Source: Gammaproteobacteria bacterium
GTDB taxonomy: Bacteria > Pseudomonadota > Gammaproteobacteria > Steroidobacterales > Foliamicaceae
NCBI GenBank assembly: GCA_026707445.1
Contig: JAPOWV010000080.1
Coordinates: forward strand, 1-54,220
Reading direction: 5' to 3'
Length of the DNA stretch: 54,220 nucleotides
This document shows, piece after piece, positions 49,470 to 54,220 of this stretch (position 1 is its first letter; each line of letters opens with the position of its first letter). The translations under genes were made by a program, and so were the position numbers. The notes under the pieces are model-generated. The model worked only from the letters and a program-made list of their open reading frames with translations, did no database searches and was not told where the DNA came from.

Positions 49470-49890
49470 TAATCTCGTCAAGACAGGACATCTGGTCGAA
49501 GAGCCGCCTTTGCCGGGCGAGATTCGAAATGCCCTGGAGCGGGCGGAAAACTTGTTGCTGGATGCCAGCCGCGCTGTTACGCCGGATGGCCGGTTCTCAC
49601 TAACGTACGACTCCGCGTACGCGTTCGCGCAGGCGGCTCTTAGGAGAAACGGCTATAGAGCTTCCGCGCGCTACATGGCGTTTCAATGCCTGATACACAC
49701 AACGAACACCTCAGCGGAAGACTGGCGAGTGTTCAACGACGCGCACAAGGCGCGCAACAGAATTGCCTATGACGGCGAACCCTTGGACAAGTTCTCGCTC
49801 ACAAACACCGGCCTGGTCGAAACCCTGTTGCAGGCCACCGACCGATTAGGCAAATGCCTGCAGGAGTTGGAGCGGGACCGGGAGCAGTAG
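49450..49890 (+). CDS. HEPN-domain toxin
   Basis: A 146-residue helical protein. It has DSAYAFAQAALRRNGYRAS (about 53-71) and, at about 101-115, the segment KARNRIAYDG, where HEPN ribonucleases have RxxxxH. Here the last position of the motif is Tyr, seen in some HEPN/MNT pairs. Frame overlap with the nucleotidyltransferase gene fixes ATG 49450. It is the intact counterpart of the broken pair at 15.55-16.06 kb, though the two differ in type. Confidence 0.82.
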   Translation: MKSAELDNLVKTGHLVEEPPLPGEIRNALERAENLLLDASRAVTPDGRFSLTYDSAYAFAQAALRRNGYRASARYMAFQCLIHTTNTSAEDWRVFNDAHKARNRIAYDGEPLDKFSLTNTGLVETLLQATDRLGKCLQELERDREQ

Positions 49891-49938
49891 CTCCGCCTGA
49901 ATCTCATTCACAGCGGGCGATGATTAGGGAAGCGAGGG

Positions 49939-50544
49939 TCAGGCCCAGGGGCGGGCGGTGCGGTCGGATTTTTCGAAGGCTTCGATGGCGGCGGCGTGTT
50001 CGCTGAGGGTAAGGGCGATGGGGTCGAGGCCCTTGAGGATCATCTCGCGTTCGCGGGGCTTCATCGAGAAGGGCAGGGCCCGGTCGCCGACGCGCTGGAC
50101 TTCGCAGGCGCCAAGATCGACCGTCAGGCGGAGTTCCCGGCGTTCGGCCTCGGCGCCGATGGCGTCCACTTGTTCTTCCGGCAGGACCACGGCCACGATG
50201 CCGTTCTGCGCGCAGTTGGCCTGGAAGATTTCGCCGAAACCGGGCGCGATGATGGCGCCTATGCCCCAGTCGGCCAGCGCCCAGACGGCGTGTTCGCGCG
50301 ACGAGCCGCAGCCGAAGTTGTCGCCGGAAATCAGTATCTTCGCTTGCCGGTAACGGGCCCGGTTCAGCACGAAGTCCGGCGCCTCCTCGCGCGTCGCAAG
50401 ATCGGTGTAGCGCCAGTTGGCGAACAGGCCTTCTCCCAGGCCCTCGCGAGACACCCGCTTCATCTCGCGGCTCGGAATGATCGCGTCCGTATCGACATTG
50501 CGCCGCATCAGCGGGGCCGCCACGCCGGAAACAACGCCCCTCAC
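49939..50544 (-). CDS. leuD: 3-isopropylmalate dehydratase small subunit
   Basis: A 201-residue small subunit of isopropylmalate isomerase in leucine biosynthesis. GDNFGCGSSREHAVWALADW (about 74-93) and IIAPGFGEIFQANCAQNGI are diagnostic. It follows leuC by 13 bases on the same strand. No leuB follows; the next genes belong to an MNT/HEPN toxin module on the opposite strand, so the usual leuCDB cluster is interrupted. Confidence 0.95.
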   Translation of the reverse strand: MRGVVSGVAAPLMRRNVDTDAIIPSREMKRVSREGLGEGLFANWRYTDLATREEAPDFVLNRARYRQAKILISGDNFGCGSSREHAVWALADWGIGAIIAPGFGEIFQANCAQNGIVAVVLPEEQVDAIGAEAERRELRLTVDLGACEVQRVGDRALPFSMKPREREMILKGLDPIALTLSEHAAAIEAFEKSDRTARPWA

Positions 50545-50557
50545 GACACGGCCCCCA

Positions 50558-51961
50558 TCAGCCCAGTTTGCGCGGGTCCGTCAGGCGGCCCGCGACGGCG
50601 GAGGCGGCCACGGTGGCGGGGCTGGCCAGGTGGGTGCGCGCGCCGGGGCCCTGGCGGTTCTCGAAGTTGCGGTTGGTGCTGGACACGGCGCGCATTCCGC
50701 CGAATCCGTCGCCACCGGCGTAGAAGCACATCGAGCAGCCGGACTCGTGCCACTCGAAGCCGGCGTTCTCGAACACCCGGTGAAGGCCCTCGGCTTCGGC
50801 GGCGGCCCGCACCGTCATGGAGCCGGGAACGCAGATCGCCTTGACGCCCTCGGCCACTCGCCGGCCGTCGAGGAGTTTCGCCGCCGCCCGGAGATCGGAC
50901 AGGCGCGCGTTGGTGCACGAACCGATGAAGGCCGCGCCGATTTCCAACTCGTCCATCTTCTGGCCCGGCGCCAGGTCCATGTAGTCCAGCGCCCGGCGCA
51001 TGGCCTCGCGCCTCCCGGCCTCCCCGGAAGGCTCCGGGACCTGCGCGTCCACGCCGATGGAGTGCTCCGGGCTGGTGCCCCAGCTCACTTGCGGCGCCAT
51101 GCCTTCGCAGTCCAGTTCCAGTTCGCGGTCGAACTCCGCCCCCTCGTCCGTCTTCAGCCCGCGCCAGGCCGCCAGCGCCTCGTCCCACAGCGCGCCGCGC
51201 GGAGAAAACTCGCGTCCGCTCACGTATTCGAACACGTCCTGGTTAGGCGCCACCATCCCGGTCCAGGCGCCGAACTCGATGGCCATGTTGCAGAGCGTCA
51301 TCCGCCCTTCCACGCCCAGCGCGTCGATCGCCTCGCCCGCGAACTCCACCGCGCAGCCCAGGCCGCCGGTCGCGGAGTGCTTCGCGATCACCGCCAGGAT
51401 CAGGTCCTTGGCCGTGACCGCGGGGTCGGGCCGGCCGGCAAAGTTGACGCGCATCGACAACGGCTTCTCCACCCGCAGCGTACCGGTGGCCAGCGCGTGC
51501 TCGGCCTGCGTGGTGCCGATGCCCCAAGCCAGCGCGCCCAGGCCGCCCACCGTGCAGGTGTGGCTGTCGGGACACACCAGCGTAAGGCCGGGCAGGGCGA
51601 TTCCGAGTTCCGGCGAGATGACGTGCACGATGCCCTGGTTGGGATCGTCGATGTCGAACAGCCGGATGCCGGCCTCGCGGGCCGCCTCGCGGGTGGCGGT
51701 CATGAACTCGGCGCCTCCGGGCATGCGCGTCAGCCCGGGCCGTCCGGGCACCGTATCGACGATGTGGTCCATGACGCAGAAGGCGCGCTCGGGATGGCGT
51801 ATCGTGCGCCCGGCTTTCTCCAGCGCCTGCAGGGCCAGCGTGCCGGTGCGCTCGTGCAGGAATATCCGGTCGATGGCGATCAGCGACTGCCCGTCGTCCG
51901 TCTGCGCGACCTCGTGGGCGGCCCAGAGCTTCTCGAACAGGGTGCGCGGCACCGCGCTCAA
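50558..51961 (-). CDS. leuC: 3-isopropylmalate dehydratase large subunit
   Basis: A 467-residue aconitase-family large subunit. The iron-sulfur cluster cysteines are in GSCTNARLSDL and SGCSMCFYAGGD; GIGTTQAEHALATGTL and STNRNFENRQGPG are also typical. The open frame runs upstream another 100 codons, but those overlap tesB. TTG 51961 gives SAVPRTLFEKLWAAHEV, the standard N-terminus, and forms a TTGA overlap with the tesB stop. Confidence 0.94.
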   Translation of the reverse strand: MSAVPRTLFEKLWAAHEVAQTDDGQSLIAIDRIFLHERTGTLALQALEKAGRTIRHPERAFCVMDHIVDTVPGRPGLTRMPGGAEFMTATREAAREAGIRLFDIDDPNQGIVHVISPELGIALPGLTLVCPDSHTCTVGGLGALAWGIGTTQAEHALATGTLRVEKPLSMRVNFAGRPDPAVTAKDLILAVIAKHSATGGLGCAVEFAGEAIDALGVEGRMTLCNMAIEFGAWTGMVAPNQDVFEYVSGREFSPRGALWDEALAAWRGLKTDEGAEFDRELELDCEGMAPQVSWGTSPEHSIGVDAQVPEPSGEAGRREAMRRALDYMDLAPGQKMDELEIGAAFIGSCTNARLSDLRAAAKLLDGRRVAEGVKAICVPGSMTVRAAAEAEGLHRVFENAGFEWHESGCSMCFYAGGDGFGGMRAVSSTNRNFENRQGPGARTHLASPATVAASAVAGRLTDPRKLG

Positions 51962-52842
51962 GCGGACGTCCTCCGGACCCGGAACAGGCCTTCCTGGGCC
52001 ATGGTCGCGACCCGCGTACCGTTGCGCGCATAGACCGAAGCCCTGGCGAAACCCCGCGCCCCCCCGGCCCGCGGGCTGTGCAAATCGAAAAGCATCCACT
52101 CGTCCACCCGCACCGGGCAATGGAACCACATCGCGTGATCGAGGCTGGCCAGCTGAAAGCCGGTGGGCGGGAGAACGTGCGGGAAGGTCACCGTGCCGAT
52201 CAGTCCCATGTCGGAGGCGAAGGCCAGAAACGCCTGGTGGGCCTCGACGTCGTCCGGCAGGCGCGCCGAGGTGCGCATCCACACCATCTGGCGGGGCTCG
52301 CGGGCGCCCGTGCCCAGCGTGTGCTTCGGGTCCACCGGCCGGAAGTCGAGCGCCTGGGTCAGCCGGAGCAGTTTGAAATAGCGGCGCGGCATCCAGTCCG
52401 CTTCACTCGAAGTCAATTCGCGCAGGTCCTTGAGTTCCTCGGGCGGCGGCGCGTCCGGCATCGGGTCCTGGTGTTCGGGACCTTCCTGGCGCGCCTGAAA
52501 CGAAGCGGTCATGTTGAAGATCTGCCGGCCGTGCTGAACGGCCACCACCCGGCGGTTGGAGAAGCTGCCGCCGTCGCGGGCGTGGTCCACTTCGTAGACG
52601 ATCGGCGCGCCGGTGTCGCCCTCGCGCAGGAAGTAGGCGTGCAGCGAATGCGCCACGCGCCCTTCCACGGTGCGCAGGGCGGCGTACAGCGCCTGCCCCA
52701 GCACCTGGCCGCCGAATACCCGGCCGGTGCCGAAGTCGCGGCTCTGGCCGCGGAAAATGTTCTGCTCCAGCGGCTCGAGTTCGAGCTGATCGATCAGCTC
52801 CTTCAGGGCGTCCACACCCATGGCGTCGGATCGGGTGTCCAT
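51958..52842 (-). CDS. tesB: Acyl-CoA thioesterase II
   Basis: A 294-residue double-hotdog thioesterase that hydrolyses acyl-CoA. FRGQSRDFGTGRVFGGQVLG near 28-47, LHAYFLREGDTGAPIVYEVD near 70-90, and SLDHAMWFHCPVRVDEWMLF near 230-250 are family features. Start ATG 52842; ATG 52822 is an alternative. It heads the operon tesB-leuC-leuD, an unusual partnership whose link is not obvious, and is transcribed away from the DUF1499 gene. Confidence 0.93.
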   Translation of the reverse strand: MDTRSDAMGVDALKELIDQLELEPLEQNIFRGQSRDFGTGRVFGGQVLGQALYAALRTVEGRVAHSLHAYFLREGDTGAPIVYEVDHARDGGSFSNRRVVAVQHGRQIFNMTASFQARQEGPEHQDPMPDAPPPEELKDLRELTSSEADWMPRRYFKLLRLTQALDFRPVDPKHTLGTGAREPRQMVWMRTSARLPDDVEAHQAFLAFASDMGLIGTVTFPHVLPPTGFQLASLDHAMWFHCPVRVDEWMLFDLHSPRAGGARGFARASVYARNGTRVATMAQEGLFRVRRTSA

Positions 52843-52915
52843 GGGGTAAAGCGTACAACATCGGCGAAAAAAGAATGCCGTAAGATAGACCGCTCGCGTT
52901 GGGAGAGGCTCGGGT

Positions 52916-53662
52916 ATGGCCAGACACGGCAGGATGTCGGTAACGCTCGCCAGGATAGGCGTATGGATCTGGGCGGTGGGCGCCGTGGTGGTGGCGGCCA
53001 GCATCGGCGGATACCGGCTGCAGCTGCTTTCCCTGATACCGGCCTTCATCGGCTACGTCGCCAGCGTTGCGATCATGGCCGTGGCGACGCTGTTCCTGCT
53101 GGTAGGGATGATCGGCGGGCGCGGCCGGATGGGCGGCTGGGGGTTCAACGCCACCTGCTGGATCGCGCTGGTCCTGACCGTCGGAATGACGCTCAACAAC
53201 CTGCTGTGGCTGCGCCAGGGCCAGGTGTCCCCGCCGATTCACGACATCACGACCGACACGGTCAATCCGCCCGAGTTCGTGGACATCCTGCCGCTTCGCG
53301 CCGGGGCGCCCAATCCGCCGGAATACGCGGGAAGCCAGGTCGCCGAACAGCAGCTTGCGGCGTACCCCGAGATCGAACCGCTTGAACTGGACGTGTCGCC
53401 GGTTGAGGCGATGGCGCTTGCGGAAAGCGCCGCGCGGGCAATGGAATGGGAGCTGATCGCGGTGGCGCCGGGCGAGGGACGCCTGGAGGCTGTCGCCACC
53501 ACCGCCTGGTTCGGTTTCAAGGACGACGTCGTGGTGCGTATCGTCGAGTCCGGTGACGGTTCGCTGGTGGACGTGCGCTCCAAGTCGCGCCTGGGCCTTT
53601 CCGACGTCGGGACCAACGCCCGCCGTATCCGCGCGTTCATGGCGCAAATGCAACCGAACTAG
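52916..53662 (+). CDS. DUF1499-domain membrane protein
   Basis: A 248-residue protein. Three transmembrane helices (about 8-30, 38-63 and 76-97) precede a periplasmic or cytoplasmic DUF1499 domain (about 105-245). That domain contains YPEIEPLELDVSPVEAMALA, MEWELIAVAPGEGRLEAVAT and VVVRIVESGDGSLVDVRSKS. The function of this widespread domain is unknown. ATG 52916 lies in the divergent gap with tesB. Confidence 0.88.
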   Translation: MARHGRMSVTLARIGVWIWAVGAVVVAASIGGYRLQLLSLIPAFIGYVASVAIMAVATLFLLVGMIGGRGRMGGWGFNATCWIALVLTVGMTLNNLLWLRQGQVSPPIHDITTDTVNPPEFVDILPLRAGAPNPPEYAGSQVAEQQLAAYPEIEPLELDVSPVEAMALAESAARAMEWELIAVAPGEGRLEAVATTAWFGFKDDVVVRIVESGDGSLVDVRSKSRLGLSDVGTNARRIRAFMAQMQPN

Positions 53663-53699
53663 CCCGCATGTCTCGCCCTCAATAGCGCACCAGGCTGAA

Positions 53700-54146
53700 A
53701 TGAAAGACCGGTCCGCGTATGTCGATTTTATCGAGCGCCGCTATTTCGGAGGCGTGTCCGCCGGCAACCTCGAAGGGGTGCGGGGTTGCTTCGCCGCCGA
53801 CGCCGAGGTGCTGATACGCCACGGCGACAACCCCGAACGGCGCTACTCCCCGTCACCGGGTCCCGGGCAGGAGCCGCTGCCGAGCTTTTTCGAGCACCTG
53901 TGCGGGAACTACGACTGCTGGTTCGGCGAGTTCCGCCACACGATCGACGTGGATGAACGGCGCGCGGCCAGCCGTTTTGTCGTGCGCCTGACGCCCAAGC
54001 CCGGCGGGCTCTACGCGGACCAGCCGGTGCAGCGGCTGCTGAACTCGAACTTCTTCGAGTTCGCCGACGGCCGGATCACGTTCATGATGATCAACTACTC
54101 GAACGCCGCCGGCCCGGACACGCCTACCGGGTATCCGCGGGACTAG
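53700..54146 (+). CDS. NTF2/SnoaL-like protein
   Basis: A 148-residue alpha/beta-barrel protein. YVDFIERRYFGGVSAGNLEG, FAADAEVLIRHGDN and LLNSNFFEFADGRITFMMIN fit the cone-shaped NTF2-like fold used by small isomerases, dehydratases and binding proteins. No catalytic residues can be named. The 11-base motif CTAGCCCGCAT occurs at this stop codon, at the stop of the preceding gene (53660) and in the terminal repeat. Confidence 0.75.
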   Translation: MKDRSAYVDFIERRYFGGVSAGNLEGVRGCFAADAEVLIRHGDNPERRYSPSPGPGQEPLPSFFEHLCGNYDCWFGEFRHTIDVDERRAASRFVVRLTPKPGGLYADQPVQRLLNSNFFEFADGRITFMMINYSNAAGPDTPTGYPRD

Positions 54147-54220
54147 CCCGCATATTTCACCGGGGAGTGGATAGGGGCCTCGATTTGTTGGATAATGTGA
54201 GTTATTACAACCACTTACAT
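54143..54220. repeat. Right copy of contig-terminal inverted repeat
   Basis: Reverse complement of bases 1-78: exact over the outer 55 bases (54166-54220), 75 of 78 overall. It begins at the stop codon of the last gene. Confidence 0.9.

Overview
This 54.2 kb, high-GC window reads as part of one contig from an uncultivated proteobacterium, most likely a gammaproteobacterium. The support is the gene order rplY-pth-ychF, an AcrB-type efflux operon, leuCD with tesB, and proteobacterial type I secretion genes. Many toxin-antitoxin modules, gene remnants, small palindromic repeats and three giant adhesin-like genes suggest a repeat-rich, possibly host-associated genome. Lifestyle is inference. The two ends carry the same sequence in inverted orientation, exact for 55 bases, so the window boundaries probably reflect an assembly break at a dispersed repeat.

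Layout. 1-9.4 kb: an exported metallo-beta-lactamase/alkylsulfatase-like hydrolase, an RND efflux pair, a Panacea-type toxin-antitoxin pair, and rplY-pth-ychF. The pth gene has no ordinary start codon, and a palindromic repeat has replaced a coding segment of ychF. 9.4-15.4 kb: a coiled-coil membrane protein, a 480-base leader, and giant gene 1 (1700 residues, cadherin/Ig-like, with an N-terminal leader, a polyproline tract and an acidic C-terminal tail). 15.5-23.7 kb: a stress/toxin island with a broken MNT/HEPN pair, VapBC, an exported nuclease, three DUF4143-type ATPases and HipBA.

24.1-37.7 kb is the most unusual part. Two more giant genes (2 and 3) face each other as the arms of an imperfect 13.5 kb inverted repeat. 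Each opens directly at the polyproline tract, just after an in-frame stop, so neither has its own start or leader. Both keep the same tail and terminator as gene 1, and each is followed by an identical small coiled-coil gene. The centre holds a hipA pseudogene and a scrap of a fourth giant-gene tail. A P4-type integrase (37.8-39.0 kb) lies beside the repeat. Genes 1 and 2, and genes 1 and 3, share different near-identical blocks. I infer one expressed adhesin with two silent cassettes that can exchange sequence by recombination.

39.1-45.5 kb: a second PIN-type toxin-antitoxin pair, another coiled-coil protein, and a complete type I secretion operon (ABC exporter, HlyD adaptor, TolC) that may export the giant proteins. 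45.5-54.2 kb: a CaiB-type CoA-transferase/decarboxylase-like/MOSC operon, an orphan lipoprotein, an intact MNT/HEPN pair, the tesB-leuC-leuD operon, a DUF1499 protein and an NTF2-like protein. Two dispersed element families run through the window: GC-rich palindromes of the GAGGGCGTCCCGCCCTC type, and a terminator-plus-palindrome composite.
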